From JANLQX01 sp031368215 (GTDB lineage Bacteria; Actinomycetota; Acidimicrobiia; Acidimicrobiales; JANYDT01), in contig JANLRD010000008.1 of assembly GCA_031368215.1 (NCBI GenBank), positions 1 to 64,000 of the forward strand: a stretch of 64,000 bases of DNA, given 5' to 3'. A program made the position numbers and the translations under genes. The notes beneath the pieces are model-generated. The model saw only the letters and a program-made list of their open reading frames with translations. It was not told the DNA's origin and did not search any database. Shown piece by piece: positions 36,742-45,915 of this stretch (position 1 is its first letter; each line of letters begins with the position of its first letter).

Positions 36742-38205
36742 CTACGAGACTGCCGCGACGACGTCGGTGCGATTGCTTGAGATGACCGGGCTCGCGTTCG
36801 GCATGACGAAGAACGAGACGAGTCCCTCACCTGAGGCCGCCAAGCCCTGATAGTCACCGAGGAAATACCCACGGGCGATCGGGGCCGAGGTGATCTCGGT
36901 TGTCGGGCCGCCGGCGATGGTGGAGCGCACGAACGTGGCCGTTCCCGCGGCTCGCGTGGCGATCACACGGGAAACGGCGGTGCCGCGCATTTCGTGGTAA
37001 CCAACGCCGAGCCGGCCACCTGCGGTGATCTCGATCGCCGGGTTGAAGGCGGCGACGTCGCCCGCGTTCACGCGCACAGGAGTGCTCCAGGTGAGTCCTC
37101 CGTCGCGGGATTCGGCCATCGAGATGTCGTCACGAATGCCTCCCGTGAATCGGCTGTCCTGCCACGCGAGGTAGACGGACCCGTCGATGCCGACGGCGAT
37201 GTCGGGAATGTTGTCACCGGTGCGGAGCGCAGTGCCGTCGGGGGCGGTCACGCCGACCGACTGCGCTTTCGCAACGATGATCGGTGCGCCCCACGTGAGC
37301 CCCCTATCCGTCGATCGCTGCACGGCGATGTTCTCGCCGCGTTGACCCTTCGCGTTCTTGTTGTTGCTGATGAGGTCGAACGTGTTCACGAGCGTTCCGT
37401 CGAGAAGAACGGCGATTTGGTTGCCTATCGTCTGGTTGATCTGACCGGGGTCGTAGATCTGACGGGCCGGCTCCCACGTCAATCCGCAATCCGTCGACCG
37501 GGAGAACCACGTCGGCCCCCGGTAGCCCTGGGCGCGCTCGAACGCGCGGGCCGAGGCGTTCGACTTGCCGGACGGTCCGACGAGACGATCCCAGATCGCG
37601 TACACGTTGCAGGGCACTGTCGGATCGGCGGTGATCGATTCCTTGTCGCTGAAGGCGAAGCTGACGCCCCGCTGGCCGTCTTCTCGAAGGATGGTGGCCG
37701 GGTCGCTCCACGTCATGCCTCCGTCGGTGGAACGGCTGGCGAGAATCGCGTTCGTGAGATCGGTATCGTTGAACGAATCGCTGATCTGGTACGCGATTCC
37801 AGTCGGGCCGAAGCTCACCCACGGATCGGTCGCTCGTTGGTAGTCGCCCCCTCGGCCGAGACCGCCCGCACATCGGCTGAAGGCCGGGCCGGGGACGGTG
37901 GTCCAGGTGGCGCCGCGGTCGGTTGAGACCGCAGTCTCGAGGCCGCGCGACCCTCCGTTCGGGAAACGGTCCTGCTGCCAGACCCCGATCAGGCGATTCG
38001 GGTTCGTCGGGTCGACCGAAACCCATGGTTCGACCTCAGCGCCGGGGTAGGCGTCGGAAGACTGCGGCACCCCTTCGCAACCTTGCGTGTACGGCGAACC
38101 GCCCGACACGGTTGTCGGGCCCGACACCAGCGCCGAAGCTGCCATAGCGGAGGTCAGAAGGAGTGTCGACACGCCGGCGATGGCGGAGTAGCGCATGCGG
38201 ATCAT
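36742..38205 (-). CDS. Exported BNR/Asp-box beta-propeller protein
   Basis: A 487-residue exported protein with an N-terminal signal (MIRMRYSAIAG then a hydrophobic run ending ASALVSG). Five Asp-box repeats are readable: STDRGATW, STDGGMTW, STDCGLTW, STDRGLTW and SRDGGLTW, so it folds as a sialidase-type beta-propeller. Family members include exo-alpha-sialidases, but the sialidase arginine triad cannot be confirmed. The ATG at 38205 with a GAGGG SD is chosen; 81 upstream codons look non-coding. Confidence 0.82.
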   Translation of the reverse strand: MIRMRYSAIAGVSTLLLTSAMAASALVSGPTTVSGGSPYTQGCEGVPQSSDAYPGAEVEPWVSVDPTNPNRLIGVWQQDRFPNGGSRGLETAVSTDRGATWTTVPGPAFSRCAGGLGRGGDYQRATDPWVSFGPTGIAYQISDSFNDTDLTNAILASRSTDGGMTWSDPATILREDGQRGVSFAFSDKESITADPTVPCNVYAIWDRLVGPSGKSNASARAFERAQGYRGPTWFSRSTDCGLTWEPARQIYDPGQINQTIGNQIAVLLDGTLVNTFDLISNNKNAKGQRGENIAVQRSTDRGLTWGAPIIVAKAQSVGVTAPDGTALRTGDNIPDIAVGIDGSVYLAWQDSRFTGGIRDDISMAESRDGGLTWSTPVRVNAGDVAAFNPAIEITAGGRLGVGYHEMRGTAVSRVIATRAAGTATFVRSTIAGGPTTEITSAPIARGYFLGDYQGLAASGEGLVSFFVMPNASPVISSNRTDVVAAVS

Positions 38206-38405
38206 CTGGACCCTCTTTCGATCGCGTTCCGAGACTGTATCGACTCTGGTGGCCGTAGTCTCCGGCTCGCGCATCCGCGTACGACCGCGAACACGATGGT
38301 GGGAAGCGGCACGGTCGCCATACTCGTGTGATAGTTCGATCTGGCCGATCGAGGTTCGCGGCGCAGCTCGCGAAAGCTGCCCGCACGAGGTATGGAGTGA
38401 GCACC

Positions 38406-38807
38406 GTGACCACCGAAGAGCATGTCCTGATCGAGCGTGAAGGCGCACGGGTCGAGATCATCCTCAATCGTCCGGAGCGGAAGAACGCCGTGGTGCAGTC
38501 GCTTGCCGTGCAGCTACGCGATGCCATTGCCGCAGTGGGTTCCGATCCCGCAGTCGGGTGCATCGTCCTGCGAGGCGCCGGTGGGTCGTTCTGCTCCGGC
38601 ATGGACCTCAAGGTGTCGGGTCCGGATCTGGCGAATGAACCGGTCACCGCGTGGGTGGGTGTGCATCAGGCGCTCTACCACTGTCCGGTCCCGGTGGTGG
38701 TCGGGCTCGAACGCTTCGCCATCAACGCTGTTTGGCGCCGCCTTCGGTCTGAGCCGGTGGATCCCGATGCGTGGTTTGCATCACTCGCGTCCGGGTTTCG
38801 GCCATGA
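38406..38807 (+). pseudogene. Internally deleted enoyl-CoA hydratase
   Basis: A crotonase-like N-terminus is intact: LNRPERKNAV, GSFCSGMDL (oxyanion hole) and VVGLERFAINA. Normally about 110 more residues with the second oxyanion glycine and the catalytic acid follow; instead the frame jumps to RLRSEPVDPDAWFASL and ends after 133 residues. The stop still overlaps the next ATG (ATGA), suggesting an in-frame internal deletion that kept the original end and coupling. It can hardly be an active hydratase. GTG 38406 has a GGAG upstream. Confidence 0.7.
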
Positions 38808-40036
38808 CCTCGTCGGCTCGCGACCTCGAGGAGTTCAGGCTTCACGTGAGGTCGTTCCTCGACGGTGTGCCGGCGCTGATGGATGCCGCGGCCGAAGGCT
38901 CGGGTGGGGAGGACGATCCGCGGGGTGTCGTGCGCGCCAAGGCATGGCGTGCCGCGCTCTACGACGCCGGGCTCGCCGGATACGGATTCTCGGAAGCGTT
39001 CGGCGGGCTCGGGGACCGTCCCGAGGAGTCTGCGGTGTACGCCGAAGAGAGCCAAGGTCGGGTGCCCGTGCTCGAGTCGCTGTTCGGGCTCGGCGTGAGC
39101 ATGGCCCTGCCGATGGTGCGCGACTTCGGCAGTGATGAGTTACGACGGCGTTTGCTGCGTCCAGGGCTGAGGGGCGATGAGCTGTGGTGTCAGCTCTACT
39201 CGGAGCCAAACGCCGGTTCCGATCTCGCTTCGCTGGCCACGAAGGCCGAACGTGACGGTGATGAGTGGATCGTAAGTGGACAGAAGGTTTGGACCTCAGG
39301 GGCTCAGCACGCCGACCTCGCCATCTTGTTGGCCCGCACCGATCCTGCGGTGCCCAAGCATCGAGGCATCACCATGTTTGTCCTTCCGATGCGTCAAACG
39401 GGGGTGACGGTTCGTCCGCTTCGCCAGATGACCGGCGTCTCGGAGTTCAACGAGGTGTTCCTCGACGAAGCGCGACTGCCATCTGGATGGATCGTCGGCG
39501 ACCTGAACGATGGCTGGCGGATGGCGACGGCGTTGCTGGCCCACGAACGGGTCTTGACCGGAACGAGCTCCGTCTCCGGGAATCGTGACGAGAAGCGCAA
39601 GACGGGACGGAACCCGCTTCCGGCCAAACAGCTCATCGAGCTCGCGCAGAAGATGGACCGCTCCGATGATGCGGTGATCCGTCAGCGCTTGGCGACGACG
39701 TACACCGGTGAGCGGATCATGGGCTGGCTCGGCCAGCGGCGCGCCCATCCGTCAATCGGCAAGCTGTGGCGAACGCAGCAGGGGAGGTACGCCGCGGATA
39801 CGGCGGCGTCACTGCAGTTCCCCGGTGGGATCGGTTGGGAGAGGCCAGACGTGGAGGCCGACTATTGGCAGTACCACGTGCTCAACTGCCGCGGCATGTC
39901 GCTCGGAGGTGGAACCGACGAGATTCAGCGCAACACCCTCGGCGAGCGTGTGCTCGGCCTCCCAAAAGAACCGGCGCTCGACGCCGACGTGGCGTATCGA
40001 GACCTGCTCCGAAACTCCCGTGCCCAGGGAACCTGA
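38804..40036 (+). CDS. Acyl-CoA dehydrogenase
   Basis: A 410-residue FAD enzyme of the ACAD family. YSEPNAGSDLASL and WIVSGQKVWTSGAQ are the FAD/substrate signatures, NRDE-containing helices follow, and the C-terminal domain ends with SLGGGTDEIQRNTLGERVLGLPKEP. It would introduce the double bond hydrated by an enoyl-CoA hydratase; the coupled upstream hydratase is defective, so another copy must act. Start by ATGA overlap. Confidence 0.9.
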   Translation: MTSSARDLEEFRLHVRSFLDGVPALMDAAAEGSGGEDDPRGVVRAKAWRAALYDAGLAGYGFSEAFGGLGDRPEESAVYAEESQGRVPVLESLFGLGVSMALPMVRDFGSDELRRRLLRPGLRGDELWCQLYSEPNAGSDLASLATKAERDGDEWIVSGQKVWTSGAQHADLAILLARTDPAVPKHRGITMFVLPMRQTGVTVRPLRQMTGVSEFNEVFLDEARLPSGWIVGDLNDGWRMATALLAHERVLTGTSSVSGNRDEKRKTGRNPLPAKQLIELAQKMDRSDDAVIRQRLATTYTGERIMGWLGQRRAHPSIGKLWRTQQGRYAADTAASLQFPGGIGWERPDVEADYWQYHVLNCRGMSLGGGTDEIQRNTLGERVLGLPKEPALDADVAYRDLLRNSRAQGT

Positions 40037-40039
40037 GGC

Positions 40040-40065
40040 TCCGTCCGCAGAAGTGCTGCCACGGA
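40040..40065. terminator. Hairpin between convergent genes
   Basis: TCCGT / ACGGA outer arms and GCAG / CTGC inner arms around an AAGTG loop, immediately after the dehydrogenase stop and just before the stop of the convergent SDR gene. Confidence 0.45.
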
Positions 40066-40066
40066 A

Positions 40067-40906
40067 TCAGGCCCGGTTGTGAGGAGGGGCTGCGCCGTCG
40101 ATGATGGCGTCCGTCCTCCGGCGGATCGCCGCATGTGACTCTTCGCCGTGGGGGAGGATCCAGAAGCGGTCCGTCTTGATCGACTCGACGACGAGCGCAG
40201 CGACGTCGGCGACCTCGCGGCCGGATTCAACCCCGGCGCTGAGAAAGGCGATGAATTGATTGCCGGCGTCGCCTTTCCAGGCGGAGTCGAGCTCCTCGGG
40301 ACGGTTGCGGTCCGCCTCGTGGATTCGGGTCTTGACGAACCCCGGGCAGAGCACCGACACGCCGATCGGGACACCGTCGAGTCGTGCTTCGTGCCACGTC
40401 GACTCCGAGAGTGCGACAACTCCGAACTTCGACACGAAGTACGGAGCCATCAGGGGACCGCTGACCAAGCCGGCCATCGACGCAGTGTTCACGATGTGAC
40501 CCGGCACGCCCTGGGACTTGAGGATCGGCAGAAACACGCGGCTGCCATTGATCACGCCCCAGAGGTTCACGTCGAGGACCCATCGCCACGATGCCTCGCT
40601 GAGGTCCTCCACCCGTCCGGTGGTCACGACTCCTGCGTTGTTGAACACCACGTGGACCCCGCCGAAGTGGTCGACCGCAGCCTTCGCCGCGGCCTCGATG
40701 TCAGTGATCTCGCGGACGTCGCAGCGCATCCCAAGTACGGGGTAGCCGGCGTTCGCAAGGTCGGCCTCGGCGGTCCCGAGAGCGCCCTCTTCGATGTCGG
40801 CGATGACGAGGTTCATGCCCTCCGCACCGAGTCGGAACGCGGTTGCGAGGCCGATGCCCGACGCGCCGCCGGTGATGAATGCGGTCTGCCCGCGGAGTAC
40901 GTCCAT
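40067..40906 (-). CDS. Short-chain dehydrogenase
   Basis: A 279-residue classical SDR: TGGASGIGLATA cofactor loop, DVRE after strand 3, NNAGVV, NTASMAG for the catalytic serine, YFVSK for Tyr/Lys and CPGFVKTRI after. The substrate is unknown. It is divergent from an F420-type oxidoreductase, with a perfect palindrome between the two, so both may answer to one regulator. Confidence 0.85.
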   Translation of the reverse strand: MDVLRGQTAFITGGASGIGLATAFRLGAEGMNLVIADIEEGALGTAEADLANAGYPVLGMRCDVREITDIEAAAKAAVDHFGGVHVVFNNAGVVTTGRVEDLSEASWRWVLDVNLWGVINGSRVFLPILKSQGVPGHIVNTASMAGLVSGPLMAPYFVSKFGVVALSESTWHEARLDGVPIGVSVLCPGFVKTRIHEADRNRPEELDSAWKGDAGNQFIAFLSAGVESGREVADVAALVVESIKTDRFWILPHGEESHAAIRRRTDAIIDGAAPPHNRA

Positions 40907-40971
40907 GAGAAAGCGTCACACGAACACTCCGGGCTTCGCCAACCGCTCGAATGACGGACGAGTTCGCAGCA

Positions 40972-40994
40972 TTTGTTGCTCTCGCAGCAACAAA
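40972..40994. promoter_or_regulatory. Perfect 9-bp inverted repeat between divergent genes
   Basis: TTTGTTGCT (40972-40980), a CTCGC centre, and AGCAACAAA (40986-40994) form a 23-bp perfect dyad in the 107-bp gap between an SDR and an LLM oxidoreductase. Size and symmetry fit a TetR-type operator; it lies 19 bp before the ATG at 41014, across the expected start region. Its AT-rich arms stand out in a GC-rich region. Confidence 0.6.
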
Positions 40995-41013
40995 GGCTGC
41001 AAACTCCCGCAGT

Positions 41014-42060
41014 ATGAGAATCGGTCTTTCGATTGGCAGCGCCTATTACGACGGCTCGAACTGGAACGACCTTGTCGAACTGGTGAAGGCCGCTGATCGG
41101 CTCGGTGTCGACTATGCGTGGAGCGCCGAAGCGTGGGGCATGGAGACGATCGCCCCGCTTGCGTACCTTGCGCCGCTCACCGAGCGGATCAAGCTCGGCA
41201 CGGGAATCATGCAGATCAGTGCGCGCACACCGGCGATGACGGCGATGACCGCGCTCACGATGGCGCGACTGACAAACGATCGGTTCTGCCTCGGACTCGG
41301 CGTGAGCGGTCCGCAGGTTGTCGAAGGTCTGCACGGCGAGGCGTTCGCCAAACCGCTTGGGAGGCTTCGGGAGTACATCGAGATCGTCCGCAAGGGAATC
41401 AACGGCGAGCGTCTCACGACAGCCGGTAAGCACTACACCCTGCCGAGGCCGGGAGGTGAAGGCAAGGCTCTCAAGCTCTCGATGCCGCCCAAGCCCGACC
41501 TCCCGATCTATCTCGCCACGCTCGGCCCGAAGATGCTCGAACTCACGGGCGAGGTTGCCGACGGGTGGCTCGGCACGTCGTTCATGGCCGAAGCCGCCGA
41601 CCAGGTCATCCCGCACCTGCGGGCCGGCGCCGAACGTGCGGGACGATCCCTCTCCGACCTGGATCTCCAGATCGGAGCCACGGTCGACGTCGGCGACGAT
41701 GTCGACGCGCTCATCGAGAAATATCGGCCGGGCGCCGCGTTCACGCTCGGCGCGATGGGTTCGGCGAAGACCAACTTCTACAACGCCGCCTACACCCGCG
41801 CCGGTTGGGGTGACATGGCGGCGAAGGTCCAATCGCTCTGGGTCGCCGGTGACAAGCCCGCGGCCATTGCCGCGGTGGCCGACGAGTTCGTGCTCAAGGC
41901 CAACTTCGTCGGGACAGAAGCGATGGTGGCCGAACGCATTCGAGCCACTGCAGCGGCAGGCATTACCACCTTGCGGCTCAGCCCGGTCGGCCGGAGCGCC
42001 GAGGATCAGATCGGCAACCTCGAACGAACCGTCGCGATCATTCGGAACGCGGCGGGCTGA
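41014..42060 (+). CDS. LLM-class F420-dependent oxidoreductase
   Basis: A 348-residue luciferase-like TIM barrel. RIGLSIGSAYYDG opens the barrel, WSAEAWGMETIAPLAYLA and KLGTGIMQISARTPAMTAM are typical of the F420-dependent branch, and GLGVSGPQVVEGLHG follows. It catalyses hydride transfer with deazaflavin F420 on an unknown substrate. ATG 41014 is chosen because the earlier in-frame codons run through the palindrome. Confidence 0.88.
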   Translation: MRIGLSIGSAYYDGSNWNDLVELVKAADRLGVDYAWSAEAWGMETIAPLAYLAPLTERIKLGTGIMQISARTPAMTAMTALTMARLTNDRFCLGLGVSGPQVVEGLHGEAFAKPLGRLREYIEIVRKGINGERLTTAGKHYTLPRPGGEGKALKLSMPPKPDLPIYLATLGPKMLELTGEVADGWLGTSFMAEAADQVIPHLRAGAERAGRSLSDLDLQIGATVDVGDDVDALIEKYRPGAAFTLGAMGSAKTNFYNAAYTRAGWGDMAAKVQSLWVAGDKPAAIAAVADEFVLKANFVGTEAMVAERIRATAAAGITTLRLSPVGRSAEDQIGNLERTVAIIRNAAG

Positions 42061-42073
42061 TCCTGACGTAACC

Positions 42074-42101
42074 CGGATACCGCAGGACTCCACTGCATCC
42101 G
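42074..42101. terminator. Hairpin between convergent genes
   Basis: CGGAT / ATCCG with inner GCAG / CTGC and a 7-nt loop lies 13 bp after the oxidoreductase stop and before the GlcG stop. Confidence 0.4.
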
Positions 42102-42113
42102 AAGCGGGGTTGG

Positions 42114-42566
42114 TCAGCCCGGATCGGCGGTGAAGCCTGCAGCACCGATGCCGGCGATGGCGACCTTCTCATCGTTGTCCGACGTGTCGCCGCTCACCCC
42201 AACGGCTCCAACGATGAGTCCGTCGGCGTTGCGGACGAGCACCCCGCCGGGGACCGGGATGAGCGAGCCGCCGATGGCGTGCGTCGCGGCGGCGACGAAG
42301 TACGCCTGCGACTCCGCGCGTGCCATGAGCGATCGAGAACCCATACCGAACGCGAGCGCGCCGTGCGCTTTGCCGTGGGCGATCTCGAAGCGCTTGTTCG
42401 ACGACCCGTCTTCTCGTTCGAAGGCCGTAACGTGGCCGCCGCGGTCGAGCACGACGACCGAGAGCGGCTTGAATCCGGCACGGGCCCCCTCGGCTCGCGC
42501 GGTCGCGATGATGGTGCGAGCGTCGTCGAGCGAGAGATCGATTCGGGCCGTCGGATTCGTAGTCAT
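42114..42566 (-). CDS. GlcG/HbpS-family protein
   Basis: A 150-residue GlcG/HbpS-fold protein. Readable family stretches are VVVLDRGGHVTAFEREDG, IPVPGGVLVRN and GAVGVSGDTSDNDEKVA. Relatives bind heme or cobalamin, or are found beside glycolate and glyoxylate genes. It lies 36 bp after malate synthase G on the same strand, the same neighbourhood as glcG-glcB in E. coli, so a glyoxylate-linked role is likely. Confidence 0.85.
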   Translation of the reverse strand: MTTNPTARIDLSLDDARTIIATARAEGARAGFKPLSVVVLDRGGHVTAFEREDGSSNKRFEIAHGKAHGALAFGMGSRSLMARAESQAYFVAAATHAIGGSLIPVPGGVLVRNADGLIVGAVGVSGDTSDNDEKVAIAGIGAAGFTADPG

Positions 42567-42602
42567 TTTTTCACCTATGGGTTGAGCGGGGAAGGCGGGT
42601 CA

Positions 42603-44783
42603 TCACGACGCGTCGACCGCTTTGCGCTCGGCGCGGCGGGCATGGAGTATCGGTTCGGTGTAGCCCGAGGGCTGATCGCAACCGGACATGATGAGGTCGC
42701 GTGCGGCGAGGAACGCCGGTCCATCGAAGCCCGGTGCCATGGAACGGTATGCAGGGTCGTCTGCATTCTGACTGTCGACGACGAGGGCCATTCGACGCAG
42801 CGCGTCGTCGACTTGCGCGGTTGTCACGACGCCGTGGCGAAGCCAGTTTGCGACGTGCTGGGACGAGATGCGACACGTGGCGCGGTCCTCCATGAGGGCG
42901 ACGTCGTCGATGTCGGGGACCTTCGAGCAACCGATACCCTGGTCGACCCATCGCACGACGTAGCCGAGGATGCTCTGGGCGTTGTTCTCGATCTCGCGCT
43001 GGCGTTGGAGCTCGCTCCATTCCGCCGCAGTGCCGAGCGGAAGCGTGAGGATGTCGTCGAGTGAAGCGGCCGGTCGTGAGCGCAATGATTCCCGAACGGC
43101 GTTGACATCGACGCGGTGGTAGTGCGTGGCGTGGAGCGTGGCCGCGGTGGGCGAGGGCACCCACGCGCAGCTTGCGCCCGAGCGTGGATGGCCGATCTTC
43201 TGGGTGAGCATGTCGGCCATCCGTTCGGGGGCGGCCCACATGCCCTTGCCGATCTGGGCGCGACCGGGGAAGCCGCACCGGAGCCCGATGTCGACGTTGC
43301 GGTCCTCGTAGGCGGTGATCCACGGCTGCGCCTTCATCTGCGCCTTCGGAATCATCGGTCCGGCTTCCATTGATGTGTGGATCTCGTCACCCGTGCGGTC
43401 GAGGAACCCGGTGTTGACGAACACCACCCGCGACTTCGCCGCGCGGACGCACTCGAGGAGGTTGACCGTGGTGCGACGCTCCTCGTCCATGATCCCGATC
43501 TTCACGGTATCGGTGGCCAGACCGAGGACACGTTCGACCGCAGTGAACACCTCACACGCGAACGCCACCTCGTCGGGCCCGTGCATCTTCGGCTTCACGA
43601 TGTAGACCGAGCCGTGGGCGGAGTTCCGCTCCGCCACGAGGCGGTTTCGGTCGTGCATGGCGATGACGACGGTGACCATGGCGTCGAGCAGACCCTCGAA
43701 CACTTCGTCACCGCTGGCGTCGCGAACCGCAGGTGTGGTCATGAGGTGGCCGACGTTTCGGGCGAGGAGGACGGATCGCCCTCGCACCTCGAGAGGCGAG
43801 CCGCTCGCCGCGGTCCACGAGCGGTTCGGTGCAAGTCGCCGCTCGAAGGTCTGCGTGCCCTTGGTGACCGTTTCCGTCAGCGTTCCGTCCATGAGGCCGA
43901 GCCAGTTCCGGTAGGCGCCGACCTTGTCCTCGGCATCGACGGCGGCGATCGAATCCTCGAAGTCGATGATCGTGCTCACGGCCGACTCGAGCAACACATC
44001 GGCGATCCCGGCCGGATCCGTCGCGCCGACACTGTGCGACCGGTCGATCACCATCTCGATACGCAAGCCGTGGTTCGTGAGCAGCACTCCCGACGGCGTC
44101 TCGTGATCGCCCCGATGCGCGGTGAACGCCATCGCGTCGCGCAGCGGCGATGTCCCGCCATCGCTCAACGTCGCCACAAGGGCTCCCTCGACGACGCGGT
44201 AGCCGATGACATCGGCATGGGAACCGGAGGCGAGCGGCACCGCGTCATCGAGCAGTGCGCGCGACCAGGTGATCACGCGACCGCCCCGCTCCGTGTCGTA
44301 CGGTCCCCCCGGCGGGAGGTCGCCGAGTGCGTCGGTTCCGTACAAAGCGTCGTAGAGCGAACCCCAGCGGGCGTTGGCGGCGTTGAGCGCGTAGCGGGCG
44401 TTGGTTACCGGCACCACGAGCTGAGGTCCGGCGAGCACCGCGAGCTCGTCGTCGACGTCGGCCGTGGTGATCTCGAACGCCGGACCTTCCACGACGAGGT
44501 AGCCGATGTCGGTGAGAAATGACCGATAGCTCGCATGGTCGTGGGGTTGCCCGGCGCGCGCACGGTGCCACTCGTCGATTAGGCCCTGGAGCTCAGCTCG
44601 CCGTTCGAGCAGCGTTCGGTTCCTCGGGCTCATCGTGGTGACGATCGATGCGAAGCCTGACCAGAACCGATCCGCATCGATACCGGTCCCGGGAAGGGCA
44701 TCTGTCTCGATGAACGCGGCCAATCTGGCGGCGACAGCCAGACCGTGTCGGGTGACGGTGTCCCGAGTAGGGGGGTGGGTCAT
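42603..44783 (-). CDS. glcB: Malate synthase G
   Basis: A 726-residue monomeric malate synthase condensing glyoxylate with acetyl-CoA. TIIDFEDSIAAVDAEDKV, KPKMHGPDEVAF, IGIMDEERRTTVNL (Mg2+/glyoxylate region) and GFPGRAQIGKGMWA are characteristic, and the length is right for the G isoform. ATG 44783 is used; 22 upstream codons do not fit the family. No isocitrate lyase is in the window, so the source of glyoxylate is not shown. Confidence 0.93.
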   Translation of the reverse strand: MTHPPTRDTVTRHGLAVAARLAAFIETDALPGTGIDADRFWSGFASIVTTMSPRNRTLLERRAELQGLIDEWHRARAGQPHDHASYRSFLTDIGYLVVEGPAFEITTADVDDELAVLAGPQLVVPVTNARYALNAANARWGSLYDALYGTDALGDLPPGGPYDTERGGRVITWSRALLDDAVPLASGSHADVIGYRVVEGALVATLSDGGTSPLRDAMAFTAHRGDHETPSGVLLTNHGLRIEMVIDRSHSVGATDPAGIADVLLESAVSTIIDFEDSIAAVDAEDKVGAYRNWLGLMDGTLTETVTKGTQTFERRLAPNRSWTAASGSPLEVRGRSVLLARNVGHLMTTPAVRDASGDEVFEGLLDAMVTVVIAMHDRNRLVAERNSAHGSVYIVKPKMHGPDEVAFACEVFTAVERVLGLATDTVKIGIMDEERRTTVNLLECVRAAKSRVVFVNTGFLDRTGDEIHTSMEAGPMIPKAQMKAQPWITAYEDRNVDIGLRCGFPGRAQIGKGMWAAPERMADMLTQKIGHPRSGASCAWVPSPTAATLHATHYHRVDVNAVRESLRSRPAASLDDILTLPLGTAAEWSELQRQREIENNAQSILGYVVRWVDQGIGCSKVPDIDDVALMEDRATCRISSQHVANWLRHGVVTTAQVDDALRRMALVVDSQNADDPAYRSMAPGFDGPAFLAARDLIMSGCDQPSGYTEPILHARRAERKAVDAS

Positions 44784-45015
44784 AGGTGCTTTCCGGGGAT
44801 TCACGAACTGGTGCGAACGTGCCCCGCCCAGGATGTCAACTCTGTCCACCCGGCGCCATTCACCGCGGAAATTGTGTCCGGCATTCCCACTACGCGGTGA
44901 GGTGGTCTCCTTCGACCAGGCGGTCGGGTGCGCTGCCCCTTCGGGCAGGGCTCGTTACCCGAACGGTCGCACCGGGGTTAGCCCGTTGCGCGCTCCGGCC
45001 CCGCAAGATGGTGGG
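44784..45015. other. Divergent intergenic region before the injection-system locus
   Basis: This 232-bp gap separates malate synthase G from the contractile-injection genes. CTGCCC-CTTC-GGGCAG (44933-44948) is a strong hairpin. A TTGACA on the minus strand (44839-44834) is a possible -35 for glcB, though no good -10 follows. I see no clear rightward promoter. Confidence 0.4.
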
Positions 45016-45915
45016 GTGCTGCAGGATGTGGACGACTCCGTACGCGCCTTTCTTCGCGCCCGCGCGCAAATCACCAACGACGTCGAGATTGTGTTCGACG
45101 CTCCGACCCGGGACTGGGCGGCACGCCGTAACAGCCCGGCCCTCGACGTGTTCCTCTACGACATCCGGGAAAACCTCGACCGACGACAGGCGCTCCTCGA
45201 AGACACTCGCGGTGCAGACGGCTTGGTGACCGGCCGACCGTTTGCTACCCGTTGGTACAACTGCTCGTACCTGATCACTGCGTGGACGCAGCGGCCCGAA
45301 GACGAGCACCGCCTCCTGGGCAGTGTCCTCATGGGATTTCTCGAGGTCCACGCGCTCCCGCGCGAAGTCCTCGCCGGCGCGCTCGCTCAAAGCGAGCGAG
45401 AGGTGTTCTTGACGATCGGTCGGCCACTTGCGCAGGAGCGTTCGATCTCCGATATCTGGTCGGCGCTGGGCGGCGAGTTGAAACCATCGCTCGATCTGGT
45501 CCTCGTCGTGCCGTTCGAGTCGACCGCATCGCAACCGTTTGGTCCGCCGGTTGTCGAGGCGCCGAGCGTGCACGTCGGTGATCCGGAAGGCGGTGCCTCG
45601 GCCGAGGATCGTGAGGGCGGCCATCGACGCGCGAAACCGGGGCCGGTTGGCCGCGCCGCCCGTGGGCCGAAGCCGCGGTCGACCCTGCTCGATCGTCGCG
45701 CGGAAGCGCTCGGTCGCGAAGAGGGCATCGGAGGAAGCAAGCGCGTGCCGGGTCGACGCTTTGGCTTCGCGGTGCATGAACCGAGCGCAGCTGAACTTGA
45801 AGAGGACCGGCTCAAGAGCGAGACCTCCGGTGGAACCGCATCCAGCGACGACGTGAAAGCCGGAGCCGCGACCGGTTCGAAGGCGAAGCGGAACGAACCA
45901 CGGAGTTCGACGTGA
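45016..45915 (+). CDS. DUF4255 protein, Pvc16-like tail-cap/terminator component
   Basis: A 299-residue protein starting VLQDVDDSVRAFL, as DUF4255 proteins do. Residues 1-190 form the conserved domain (DVFLYDIRENLDRR, RPFATRWYNCSYLITAWT). In PVC-type particles this caps the tube/sheath end. The remaining ~110 residues are Arg/Gly-rich and disordered, a tail most homologues lack. GTG 45016 is chosen since homology starts there and GGTGGGG precedes it; earlier frame codons are unrelated. It is coupled to the ATPase by GTGA. Confidence 0.85.
   Translation: MLQDVDDSVRAFLRARAQITNDVEIVFDAPTRDWAARRNSPALDVFLYDIRENLDRRQALLEDTRGADGLVTGRPFATRWYNCSYLITAWTQRPEDEHRLLGSVLMGFLEVHALPREVLAGALAQSEREVFLTIGRPLAQERSISDIWSALGGELKPSLDLVLVVPFESTASQPFGPPVVEAPSVHVGDPEGGASAEDREGGHRRAKPGPVGRAARGPKPRSTLLDRRAEALGREEGIGGSKRVPGRRFGFAVHEPSAAELEEDRLKSETSGGTASSDDVKAGAATGSKAKRNEPRSST

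Noticed and set aside
38690..38800. Frameshift as the cause of the short enoyl-CoA hydratase
   Set aside because: An adjacent frame reads FGAAFGLS, like a hydratase motif, but its continuation is not family-like, whereas the original frame ends with a normal ATGA overlap; an internal deletion is simpler.
40813..42093. 426-codon frame opposite the LLM oxidoreductase
   Set aside because: Shadow; it also runs across the palindrome and the neighbouring start.
43377..44522. 381-codon frame opposite malate synthase G
   Set aside because: Shadow; the malate synthase reading is unambiguous.
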